Assembly: GCA_015179125.1 (NCBI GenBank) | Contig: WHVA01000527.1 | Span: forward strand, 1 to 64,000 | Direction: 5' to 3' | From: Gautieria morchelliformis | Lineage: Eukaryota > Basidiomycota > Agaricomycetes > Gomphales > Gomphaceae | DNA: 64,000 nucleotides | In this document: positions 10,062 to 19,777 of the stretch, piece after piece | Numbering within the stretch: position 1 is the stretch's first letter | How the letters are laid out: each line of letters opens with the position of its first letter | Program-made: the position numbers and the translations under genes | The notes under the pieces: model-generated | Seen by the model: only the letters and a program-made list of their open reading frames with translations | What the model was told of the DNA's origin: nothing | Databases searched by the model: none

Positions 10062-12055
10062 ATGGCTGGTATCAAGAAAAAAACTGCTAAAGCTCTCACT
10101 CCTTTGGAGCCGCCCCCTGAAAACAACCCCAAAACTTGTCAGCGCGACACACTTGACACTGCCCTTATCATCGAAGGCAGGCGCAGCTGTACCCCCTCCA
10201 TTTGAATGCGTGAGGGAAGCATACCTCCTATCAAGATACCTCCTCCATCAAAGAGGAATGGCGCCATCAATGCGTCCACTGAGGCTGGGTCAAAACCGCG
10301 TTCAACGGCCAAATCCAGGGCCGACGCCGAACCTAAAGTCCCTACCGCTACTCTCTCCACCACATCCAGAGCATCCAGTACTATTGTCTCAGGCAAAGAA
10401 CCCACCTCCACGAAAACGCGCCAGGCCGCTGATATCGCAGGCAAGACGCACCTCAGCATGGTGCCCAAGGACGATGAGGACGAGCTCAACGTCCCCATTG
10501 CGAACGCTGGTCCGGGATACGCTGAGATACTCGACATCGGTGATGAGGATATCGAGTATGTGGATGAGGAGGGAGTGTCTAGCAGCGATGATGATCGCGA
10601 CGGTATGACGGAACCCTCGCCATCTCCACCTCCAGCTCCAAAGAAGAGGGGCAAGGCTGTGAGCAAAGCCAATGCAGTGGCAAAGGATCCTTTGCCTGCC
10701 CGTGCGTATTTTTCTTTCTTTTGTGTTTCCTTTTTTTCTTTGCTTATTTTATGCTTACTGACTAATTTTTTCATAGAAATGAAATTTCTTATACCGTTCC
10801 GTAACCAAATCAGGGTGATTGCTCATCGAATGCAGCTCGTCAATCCGATGAGCACTCTTGACGAGGTGAAGGGGACGCTCCACTTCGTACTCAGCCTGTA
10901 CGCGATCTCCAAAGAGAAAAGGATCGGCCTCGTAACTCATTTCTACAAGGCCCCAGCAAAGCGCTGCTTTGCATTGGAGACTGAGGATGACTGGATGGCC
11001 TTGAAGGCGGAGTGGGTAAATCAGGTGGCGAAGAGGGGCGCGGAAGCCTGTATCGACATCGTTCTTCCCCCCAAGGTCAGCTTTTTTTTCTTTCTCATCA
11101 TTGATTCAAACTAATATACTCTAATTCACAGTTCTTTCAATTTTTAGAAGAGGTGGTCAAAGCACAGACCGGCACCACAGGTAAACCGAAGACTAAAAAG
11201 AAAGAACTCGGCAACCCATTCCTTTCGCAGAAAGAACCGGTCGAACCTGAAGCCGTGGACAGGCGAGCCCTCAATGCCTTGGACGGATACAAAGCACAGC
11301 TGGAGAAGCTGCGTGACGTCTGGACTTGCGCTCAGCACGCCGGGTCTATTTGCATGGCGCGTGCCCTCAATGGGCACCATAAGGTCATCAGCAATGAAGG
11401 GGAGCTGGTGTGGGTATTAGAATTGGTATAGTTTTGTGTTCTCTTTCCATAACATGTGTATACTCACCTATGTGTCAATAGATGGATCATAAACCGGGCG
11501 TTGATCTCAACACGCCGCCAAATGTGGAGTATTTCAGATTTTTCCACTACAGCGCGAACCCGGCGGCATCTGACCACGCACGTCGCGGTGGAACGAGGTA
11601 CGCTAGCACTGAGCCCCTGCAACAGCCCGCCCCCACCCCTGCCATCAATATCAACTTCCCACCGGAAGTGTTTCAGGCATTTCGCGCTGCCTCACAACCC
11701 GCAAAACGATCTCATTCGCCGGCGTCCACAATGAGTACGTACCGCTGGTAATGCTGCTACTCATGCACAGGTTGTACCAACAATTCAGGACTGGCTCATG
11801 GAGTTGAAGGGCAAGCAAGAGCTCAGTCATTACACCAGGTGGGAGTTTCTGCGCAGCAGATTTGAAGCTGAGGAATGCCTCGATATCACCCTTACACGCA
11901 TTGCATGGATGTCTCTGGAGACCCTGAAGATATCCTTTGAGCTCAAAGTAGTAGATGCTTTGTTTCTGATAGAGCAGCTTGAAGAGGCTGGCAAGAGGTA
12001 TGGTTTTGGAGTGGGAGGTGGGAAGAAGGGGTCCAAGAAGGCTAGACACCACTAG
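10062..12055 (+). pseudogene. Multi-exon unknown gene inside the Tc1-like element
   Basis: Start ATG at 10062 (MAGIKKKTAKAL). Exon 1 (10062-10701) has one in-frame TGA at 10203-10205, then a Ser/Thr/Pro-rich, acidic region (DIGDEDIEYVDEEG) and a basic PKKRGKA patch. Clear GT-AG introns lie at 10702-10776 (branch-like CTGAC) and 11076-11131; a third ends at 11481. All keep the frame. Exon 2 encodes a folded-looking segment (HRMQLVNP...EDDWMALKAEW), exon 3 an Arg/Lys/Glu-rich helix. Near 11735-11770 frame continuity is lost unless a 36-bp intron plus an indel is assumed. The last part (to 12055) holds a helical IQDWLMELKGKQ region and a basic C-terminus. No family is recognised. It could be a second element protein or captured host cargo. 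Confidence 0.55.
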
Positions 12056-12129
12056 AACAGCATAGATAATTAGGAGTGGTACTCATATCAATCTATATTT
12101 TGTGCCATTGGCAAAATTCAACACAGTAC

Positions 12130-12425
12130 TGTGCATCACCCACATCACTGCACTTCTGCATCACCTGCATCACCATTCAAAGAAAAGGCCATTATTGACA
12201 ACAACTTGACAGTGGCTAACACACTCCCTGGCAACACATGTCGACCTTTCCCCTGCCACAGAAGTCTCTACATTACCCAATGGACTCACAGTTGCTACTG
12301 AGGCACATCCTCATGCCCAGACCATGACAGTCAGCGTATGGATTGATTTCTCATGCCGAAACTGACACCATGAACTGCACTGCACACTTCCTTGAACACA
12401 TAGCATGCAGTGATGTGGGTGATGA
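12130..12425 (+). repeat. Direct duplicate flanking the minisatellite (copy 1)
   Basis: About 290 bp from CTGCATCACCATTCAAAGAAAA to GAACACATAGCATGCAGTGATG recurs at about 13680-13935 with a few differences. Each copy precedes a GATGCGGGT or CATCACCCG array, so the array and its leader were duplicated together. Confidence 0.75.
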
Positions 12426-13655
12426 TGCGGGTGATGCGGGTGATGCGGGTGATGCGGGTGATGCGGGTGATGCGGGTGATGCGGGTTGATGTGGGCGATG
12501 CGGGTGATGCGGGTTGATGCGGGTGATGCAGGTTGATGCGGGTGATGCGGGTTGATGTGGGTGATGTGGGCGATGCGGGTGATGCGGGTGATGCGGGTGA
12601 TGCGGGTGGATGCGGGTGATGCGGGTGATGCGGGTGATGCGGGTGATGCGGGTTGATGTGGGCGATGCGGGTGATGCGGGTTGATGCGGGTGATGCAGGT
12701 TGATGCGGGTGATGCGGGTTGATGTGGGTGATGTGGGCGATGCGGGTGATGCGGGTGATGCGGGTGGATGCGGGTGATGCGGGTGATGCGGGTGATGCGG
12801 GTGATGCGGGTGATGCGGGTGATGCAGGTTGATGCGGGTGATGCAGGTTGATGCGGGTGATGCGGGTGATGCAGGTTGATGCGGGTTGATGCAGGTTGAT
12901 GCGGGTGATGCGGGTTGATGCGGGTGATGCGGGTGATGGGGGTGATGCGGGTGATGCAGGTGATGCGGGTGATGCGGTGATGCGGGTTATGCGGGTGATG
13001 CGGGTTGATGCGGGTGATGCTGCAGGTGATGCGGGTGATGCAGGTTGATGCGGGTGATGCGGGTGATGCGGGTGATGCGGGTGATGTGGGTGATGCGGGT
13101 GATGCGGGTGATGCGGGTGATGCGGGTGATGCGGGTGATACAGGTTGATGCGGTTGATACGGGTTGATGCGGTTGATGCAGGTTGATGCGGGTGATGCGG
13201 GTTGATGCAGGTGATGCAGGTTGATGTGGGTGATGCGGGTTGATGCGGGTGATGCAGGTTGATGCGGGTGATGCGGGTTGATGTGGGTGATGTGGGCGAT
13301 GCGGGTGATGCGGGTGATGCGGGTGATGCGGGTGGATGCGGGTGATGCGGGTGATGCGGGTGATGCGGGTGATGCGGGTTGATGCGGGTGATGCAGGTTG
13401 ATGCAGGTGATGCGGGTGATGCGGGTTGATGCAGGTTGATGCAGGTTGATGCGGGTGATGCGGGTTGATGCGGGTGATGCGGGTGATGCGGGTGATGCGG
13501 GTGATGCGGGTTGATGCGGGTGACGCAGGTGATGCGGGTGATGCGGGTTGATGTGGGTGATGCGGGTGATGCGGGTGATGCGGGTTGATGCGGGTGATGC
13601 AGGTGATGTGGGTGACGGGGATGTGGGTGATGTGGGTGACGCGGGTGATGCTGGT
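12410..13655 (+). repeat. GATGCGGGT minisatellite, about 1.2 kb
   Basis: Uninterrupted tandem units of 9 bp (GATGCGGGT), mixed with 10-bp (GATGCGGGTT) and single-base variants such as GATGCAGGT and GATGTGGGC. The minus strand has long open frames encoding Ile-Thr-Arg and His-His-Pro strings, which I do not regard as genes. The plus strand has G3 tracts every 9-10 bp, a G-quadruplex-compatible pattern. Confidence 0.95.
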
Positions 13656-13679
13656 GGTGCAGGGGAAATAAAAGCTTCT

Positions 13680-13935
13680 GTCACCTGCATCTGCATCACC
13701 ATTCAAAGAAAATTCACAGCAACTTGACAGAGGATAACATGCTCCCTGGCAACACATGTCAACTTCACCTGCCACAGAAGTCTCTACATTACCCAAAGAC
13801 CCACAGCTGCTACTGAGGCATATCCTCATGCCCAGACCATGACAGTTGGTGCATGGATTGATGCTGATTCTCATGCCAAAACCAACACCATGAACTGCAC
13901 CCTTCCTTGAACACATGGCATGCAGTGATGCGGGT
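13680..13935 (+). repeat. Direct duplicate flanking the minisatellite (copy 2)
   Basis: Second copy of the 12130-12425 leader. A short inverted pair, AGGGGAAATAAAAGCTTCTG at 13657 and its complement ending near 13960, brackets it and joins two oppositely oriented arrays. Confidence 0.75.
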
Positions 13936-13959
13936 GACAGAAGCTTTTATTTCCCCTGC

Positions 13960-14510
13960 ACCACCCACATCACCCACATCTCTGCACTTCCACTATCACC
14001 CGCATCACCCGCATCACCCGCATCAACCTGCATCACCCGCATCAACCCGCATCACCCGCATCAACCTGCATCACCCGCATCAACCCGCATCACCTGCATC
14101 ACCCGCATCAACCTGCATCACCCGCATCAACCTGCATCACCTGCATCAACCCGCATCACCCGCATCAACCTGCATCAACCGCATCAACCCGCATCACCCG
14201 CATCACCCGCATCAACCTGCATCACCCGCATCAACCTGCATCACCTGCATCAACCCGCATCACCCGCATCAACCCGCATCACCCGCATCAACCTGCATCA
14301 CCCGCATCAACCCGCATCACCCGCATCACCCGCATCTCTGCACTTCTGCTTCATTCATGCCTTCTATTATTCCCCCGCATCACCTGCATCTCTGCACTTC
14401 CACTTCATTCATGGCTTCTATGGTTTCCCCTGCATCACCCACATCCCTGCACTTCCACTTCATTCATGGCTTCCATTATTTCCCCTGCATCACTCACATC
14501 ACCCACAAAG
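13960..14510 (-). repeat. Inverted CATCACCCG array and 60-bp downstream repeats
   Basis: From 13995 to 14335 the complement of the previous unit (CATCACCCG, CATCAACCTG) repeats about 35 times, facing the first array. From 14336 to 14510 there are three looser units of about 60 bp, each with CTGCACTTCCACTTCATTC and CCCCTGCATCAC. No gene lies between here and the transposase stop at 14614. Confidence 0.9.
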
Positions 14511-14613
14511 TGCAGAGCTGTGGGAATAGCATAGTCATAATATTTGACCAAACTGATTGGTATACTGGTGTTGACACTAGCTGCTGGTACAGGGATAGGA
14601 CAGATGTGTACAT

Positions 14614-15836
14614 TTACAAGTACCTTGAATGTGTCATCCAACCTTTACAGTGTTCAGCTGATATTGAAGACATAGCAGTGTGAAGGAATAACAAAATTGC
14701 CATCTCATCTTTGCCATCTACCGCTTGCCGAAATTCTGCGCCATGGCGGTGAAGGTATGCCTTCAGGTAAGAAAAGGCCTCCTCAATCGGGTTCATGTCG
14801 GGGGAGTATGGCGGTAAGTAGTAGAGGCGCACACCACTGCATAACAGATATTTTTGAGAATACTTGGGAAATTTGTTAGGATTGCTTACTGTTTTTGGCA
14901 AATTGTGGCAATCTCAGGACCATGGTGAATGGTGCAGTTGTCCATCACCAAGACACTGTGCGGCTGGGGCCATGGGTTCAGATATGGCATGAGGTTCGTG
15001 ATGAATGTCAGGAAGGTGTCAGCGTCATATGATCCCTCGCGGACATCGGAATAAATTATCCCCTCATCACAGAGGGCGGGTAGAAGGGAGTACCTACACT
15101 GATGTAAATATTAGAGGAAAGTAAGACATGGAAGGAGACATACCCTGTGCCACGCACAAACCTAGCCTTTGATCTTGCTCTTTTCCCTTTCTGTGCCCAT
15201 CCGTTCAAGCGATATGTGGTGCGGCAATCGATCTGGCTCTCGTCAATGAATACAAGACGGCTGGGGCTTTCGTGACAAATTCGGAAATGGAAAACCTGTC
15301 GGAGGTCTTCATTTCGCTCCGCAGCAACCTTTAACAACTAACGAGGGAGTAAATAAGTTGAAGAATCACCAGAAAAAAAAGGACATACTCGTTTCCGTGT
15401 GAGCCCGAGTTCTGTCATTGTATCCCAGAGAGTGCTAACTCCAACAGTTATTCCATATAGATGCTGCATGACACCCTGTATTTCGTCGAGGTAGAGGTCC
15501 GGGAAGTGTTCTACAAGCCGAATTAGGAACTAGGAGAGAAACCAGATAGAGTCAGCGTAATCCGGTATCATCAAGGTTCGCTGCTTGCTTACCTGCATTT
15601 CCTCGATCCATGATTTTTCTCCTTTTACCCTTCTTGCCGGGTTCCGGTGGCATAACCTCACCGGTAGTGCGCCATAGTTGCAGAACGCGTTCGACGACGT
15701 GTTGCGACATGTTGAGATCCACTGCGATATCAGCAATCTTCTTTTCACGTGTATACCTCTGATATATAACACGTTTTCGTAGATCCTCTGAGTACGTTTG
15801 TCGTTGTCGTAGGTGTTCTGGGATGTATCTAGGCAT
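14614..15836 (-). CDS. Tc1/mariner DD34E transposase, five exons
   Basis: Cut-and-paste transposase. Start ATG at 15836 (MPRYIPEHL). Exons: 15836-15593, 15510-15389, 15337-15144, 15093-14890, 14836-14614; introns of 50-82 bp all have GT-AG borders. Joined, they give 987 nt, that is 328 residues and a stop, with no internal stop. The first intron needs the acceptor at 15511, with a CTAAT branch-like site; the nearer AG at 15530 breaks the frame. The N-terminus has a helix-turn-helix (ADIAVDLNMSQHVVERVLQLW). The catalytic residues are D154 (LVFIDES), D238 (LVMDNCTIHH) and E273 (SPDMNPIEEAF), spacing DD34E. The length is normal for the superfamily. It lies within 35 bp of the inner edge of the right TIR. 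It may be functional. Confidence 0.85.
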
Positions 15837-15869
15837 CGATGGCACAAGTACGTGAACATGTAACGCCTG

Positions 15870-16382
15870 TCACGTGACGTGGTCACGCATGATGTCATGA
15901 CATCATGCCGGCAAGACTTGCAGATGAAGAAATATAGTGTCACATCATTGTAATTAGAGTATATATAGAGGTTATATTATATTTAAGTCCTTAAACCTGA
16001 GGCTTTGGCTATGTAGAAGGCTAAAAAGGCTGGGAGAAGGCAAACAGACATGCACCCCTCCCCCCTTCCATAACCTGGAGATTACATCATTGTTTTCTAT
16101 TTCCAACATTTATACATGTATATTACTATAATCTGAGAAAGTTACAGACCTTACTGAAAGAATTTGAGTGCATAATGATGCATATAAGTGAAATTATCCA
16201 AATATTCAATAGCTCAGAATAAGCCAGGTTTTGTATATCAGAGGGTAGCTAATACATAGTACAGAATATATACAAAGTACCAGCCCTTAATCATCAATTG
16301 CTGTGGAGATACAGCTTGATCTTTTCGAGCGGCACCGGGCGGCATATATTTCAGACTCCGCCCTATGTACCCGAAACAGCTG
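15870..16382 (-). repeat. Right terminal inverted repeat of the Tc1-like element
   Basis: About 513 bp, inverse of 9477-9990. The inner edge again has CACGTGAC (15870-15877), placed immediately upstream of the transposase start, so the TIR probably includes its promoter. Confidence 0.9.
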
Positions 16383-17058
16383 TAAGAGTTTGTTGACGAT
16401 GAGCTTAGGTAGCAATATAATTCAGACTTCGAATAGAAGTCGAATCGAGTAGAAGATAGAGGGGTCGAGTATACACTGTATGTGTGTATCTCGAACAGCG
16501 GTTACACAGTATATGTGCAGTAAGGTGTTCAATAGCTTCCAAGATAAATGAGTACTGATTGACTGGAGATTCCACTTCATACAAGATAGCTATTTAACTA
16601 CTGTGGGACGAGCTATGACAAATGAAAGCAGCTACCGGCGAAAATGGATGTGGAAGTGAGATACGGGGGTTATAGTACCAGTTACTGCGGTGGGGGCGGT
16701 CTATTGAATAGCAGGTGGTTTGTATGTATTGGGAATCAGAAAGTAGAAGTAATCATGGAATGTGGAGGTGTGGAGGGGAACGGGGAAAGAAAAGTTCCGT
16801 ACGTGATGAAATGATTGGTGTGCCACTCCATGGATCAGAACCCCTCGGGCTTGGGTTTCTGCTTTTGGGTCAGGGCTGGTTCTGTGGGTTGTATGTGTGA
16901 TGATCGGCATAGGAGAGTATGGACTCATGTAGATAAGTGTGGACATCAGAAAGATTGGTTGTGGTGGATAGAGCGAGTGTGTAGGGCAGGAGTCGGTATA
17001 GGTGTTGGAGTGTATTGGGGTCAGGTAGTGCAATAATGGAATAGACATTTTTGTAACA
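16383..17058 (-). repeat. 3' LTR of copia-E, split by the Tc1-like element
   Basis: On the minus strand the LTR starts TGTTACAAAAATGTC (17058) right after a polypurine tract AAGGGGAG (17066-17059). It continues to the TA where the Tc1-like element sits. It matches the solo LTR at 36511-37202 throughout. With the 11 bp at 9464-9474 its length is about 687 bp. Confidence 0.85.
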
Positions 17059-17065
17059 CTCCCCT

Positions 17066-17894
17066 TCAAGCCCAACGCACTCCTAGCATTTCTAGGATGT
17101 GGAGGTGCTTGCGGGGTGATAAGGGTTTGGTTATAACGTCAGCGGGATTCTCGAGAGTTTTAATGTAACATAGACATATGTTGCCCGCAGCGATCTGTTC
17201 CTTTGTGTAATGATAGTGCACGTCAATGTGTTTCGATCGGTTGTTGTTGGCGCAATCATTGGAGAAGGTGATGGCCGATTGATTGTCTGTGAAGACGGGG
17301 ATAGGAGTGAAGTTATGTTTAAAGTCTTTTCCGAGCCTGATGAGCCAAATGCCTTCTGTGCTTGCAAATGATCCTGCTATCACTTCCGATTCCATGGTCG
17401 ATCTGCTGACCAGGCTCTGCTTTTTCAAAGCCCAGGATATAGGTGCACCATTGAACGTGAACACCCAGCCCGTTGTGGATTTCCGATCATCTCGATCACC
17501 TGCGAAGTCCGCGTCCGTGTACCCCACCAGGTTATGAGTGAATCCCATTGCTCCGTCTCCCTCCCTCACATAGGTTATTCCATACTCCCTCGTATTCAAC
17601 AAATACCTGATGATTCTCTTCGCAGCCTCCCAATGGGTAATATTTGGTTTGGATGAAAATTGAGCACATTTGTTGACTGCGTAAGTGATGTCGGGTCGAG
17701 TGGCCACCGCGCAATAGTTGATGCTTCCGATTATGGATGCGTACGTGAAATCAATGACATCTGATGAAGTGGTGGAATTACGTAGCTTGACGTTGTGATC
17801 CATTGGTGAGTTCACTGCCCGTCCGGATGTGATGTTGAACCTTTTGGCGATAGTATCAATGAATGCATCTTGTGATATGTGAATGGTGCGTTCC
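17066..17894 (-). pseudogene. Copia-E pol fragment: late RT and RNase H
   Basis: About 275 residues in one open frame, starting in the connection after the RT active site (NSPMDHNVKL), then RPDITYAVNKCAQFSSKPN, the RNase H DADFAGDRDDRKSTTGW block, SRSTMESEVIAGS (copia STxEAE position, here STMESE), DNQSAI and KHIDVHYHY. This is the C-terminal half of a Ty1/copia polyprotein. Its stop overlaps the polypurine tract. The RT catalytic block is missing: at 17894 the sequence switches to a gag/protease fragment of another copia family. It cannot make an active polyprotein. Confidence 0.88.
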
Positions 17895-18299
17895 AATGCC
17901 AATGTAAGATAGTGCTTTCTTTTTGTCAGCTAGGAACACTGTGCGTGGTGTTGGGAGCATTCTATAACTGGTATAGTTGGTGATCTCGTGCGATCCGTGC
18001 ATCCCAAGTCGAGCATCCATCGATTTGATCTCGCAATGTAGAAGCAAATTGTGTCATTTGCAGCGTCGGATAGTACAACAGTTGTGCTATCTGACAGGTT
18101 AGGGGGATCGTCTGCAATAGCAGTGCTCACAGAAGGGGTCGCTTCCTTCTTGTCCTTTTCTTTTCCCTTTGCTTTGTTCTTTTTGTCACTTCCCCCCTTT
18201 TTTCTCTCAGACTGTGCCTCTTCTCGAGACAAGCCACGTGCCTTGCAGCGGCAGTCTTTTTCCCAGTGCCCAGTGCCACCGCAGTAGTTGCAGCCGTCG
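17895..18299 (-). pseudogene. Copia gag C-terminus/protease start, fused to copia-E
   Basis: Closely matches 52550-52970 of copia-D: zinc-knuckle end, a Lys-rich segment (DKKNKAKGKEKDKKEA), then AANDTICFYIARSNRWMLD and the protease region, where DSG reads DLG. Indels disrupt the frame. The junction with the copia-E RT at 17894 shares the bases GGAAC, and the other border at about 18299 joins an integrase fragment in opposite orientation. Confidence 0.8.
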
Positions 18300-18583
18300 C
18301 CATGGCCACACCCGTACGGAACCGTGCCCCTTCACGCGTAAACGACTATGTCTCCCCACACAAACGACTCCTGGGATGTGTGCCTGACCTAAGCTACATA
18401 TGTGCACACCACGACCCAATGAATGAAATTCGACCTGACATCAAAAAAGTTCATGTTCATCAGATACAATGGTTCGACCAAGGGGTATAAGCTATGGGAA
18501 CCATCCACACACAAGATAATTGTCTCCACTGATGTTACCTTTGAGGAAACTGCGTATCCTCTTCACACTCCGACCACACAGAT
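18300..18583 (+). pseudogene. Copia-D integrase C-terminal fragment
   Basis: Matches 54832-55140 of copia-D (RNRAPSR, HKRLLGC, the GYKLWEPSTHKIIVSTDV block in a shifted frame) with deletions. Head to head with the gag fragment; the shared bases GCCGTCGCCA lie at the junction. Confidence 0.8.
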
Positions 18584-19067
18584 TGCCATCCTCCTGAACC
18601 TTTCTCACGCTTACCACCACCACCAAAAAACCCAAAGTCGCTTTTCCCACACACACACTAGCCAAACTGCACGCTAGTGCATCGCTGACTATAGCCAGCG
18701 GTGAAACCGAGCTTCCCTGAAAAATAAGCCGTCAAAACGATGCCACAAAGCGTCGAACCCCAGGCGCCTGCCATGTCACAAGCTCGCACAAGGGAAGGCA
18801 CCACACAACAAGCCAGCAACAAAACCAGGACAGATTTGTTGTTGGAGCCAACCACGTCGGTGAGAACCAGAGAGCAAGCGAGGCAGGCGCCTGGGGTTCG
18901 ACGCTTTGTGGCATCGTTTTGATGGCTTCTTTTTCAGGGAAGCTCGGTTTCACCGCTGGCTATAGTCAGCGATGCACTAGCATGCAGTTTGGCTAGTGTG
19001 TGTGTGGGAAAAGCAACTTTGGTTTTTTTGGTGGTGGTGGTAAGCGTGAGAAAGGTTCAGGAGGATG
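18584..19067. repeat. Large palindrome, ~188-bp arms, ~109-bp spacer
   Basis: Left arm 18584-18772 and right arm 18882-19067 are nearly perfect reverse complements, both containing the GGCGCCTGGGGTTCGACG segment next to the spacer. The outer ends meet a copia fragment on the left and the Hel-3 proline-rich frame on the right. Confidence 0.85.
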
Positions 19068-19777
19068 TGATGGCTCAGCAACAGGTTGTTGATGTGATGA
19101 TGGTGCAAGTGTGGGAGGGCGTGACGGCCCAGCAACAGGTTGTTGACATGACAATGGTGCAAGTGGGGGAGGGAGTGATGGCCCAGCAACAGGTTGTTGA
19201 TGTGATGATGGTGCAAGTGTGGGAGGGCGTGACGGCCCAGCAACAGGTTGTTGACCTGACAATGGTGCAAGTGGGGGAGGGAGTGATGGCCCAGAAACAG
19301 GTTGTTGATGTGATGATGGTGCAAGCATAGGAGGGTGTGATGGCCCAGCAACAGGCTGTTGACGTGACGATGGTGCAAGTGGGGGAGGGAGTGATGGCCC
19401 AGCAACAGGTTGTTGACGTGATGATGGTGCAAGCATGGGAGGGCGTGATGGCCCAGCAACAGGCTGTTGACATGACGATGGTGCAAGAATGGAGGGCGTG
19501 ATGGCCCAGCAACAGGTTGTTGACGTGACGATGGTGCAAGTGTGGGAGGGCGTGGCGGCCCAGCAACAGATTGTTGAAAAGGATCGGCAACATTGCTTCC
19601 AGGAGGAGGGTGAGGGATGGCAAAAGGTGGGGGTGGAGGGGGTGACTGGTCCTGATCTCTGATACGCGCTCTCCGATCAGTGAGTGGTGTCATTAGCCGC
19701 TGCGCCTCCCTCGCCTGTGCATGCTCCCGCTGACAGTTACTCTCTGGAGTAGATGGATCCCTGAGGAATGCAGGCAT
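19068..19777 (-). pseudogene. Helitron Rep N-terminus with expanded 18-residue repeat
   Basis: Starts MPAFLRDPSTPESNCQ, then the ADPFQQ...VAGPxRPP segment shared with the other copies. From there a 54-bp unit repeats about ten times; in one frame it reads QQPVAGPSLPPPLAPSSR, in another a His/Leu-rich string, with a frame change inside the array. The repeat is an amplification of the PVAGPSRPP motif that occurs once in the other copies. No nuclease domain follows. Confidence 0.7.
19080..19600 (-). repeat. 54-bp tandem repeat in Hel-3
   Basis: About ten copies of a 54-bp unit containing GGCCCAGCAACAGGTTGTTG and GATGGTGCAAG. The period is divisible by three, so two frames remain largely open. 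Confidence 0.9.

Larger units (their letters stand above)
9477..16382 (-). mobile_element. Complete Tc1/mariner-like element with long TIRs
   Basis: The element starts CAGCTGTTTCGGGTACATAG and ends with its exact inverse, and is flanked by TA on both sides (9475-9476 and 16383-16384). The inverted repeats extend about 513 bp. It encodes a DD34E transposase (minus strand, 15836-14614) with no stop in the spliced frame, and a second multi-exon gene on the plus strand (10062-12055). Between the two convergent genes lie minisatellite arrays (12410-14510). At 6906 bp it is far larger than a typical Tc1/mariner element (1.2-2.5 kb). The flanks are the two parts of one copia LTR, so the insertion boundaries are certain. 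Confidence 0.88.

Noticed and set aside
12311-13702. 463-residue His/Pro/Ile/Thr-rich open frame
   Set aside because: Generated by the 9-bp minisatellite; no non-repeat coding signal, and frames change with the 10-bp variants.
12410-14335. Possible CRISPR-like array
   Set aside because: Units are directly contiguous without unique spacers, and the genome is eukaryotic.
15530-15592. 63-bp first intron of the transposase using the AG at 15530
   Set aside because: This choice breaks the reading frame; the acceptor at 15511 restores a full-length open transposase.
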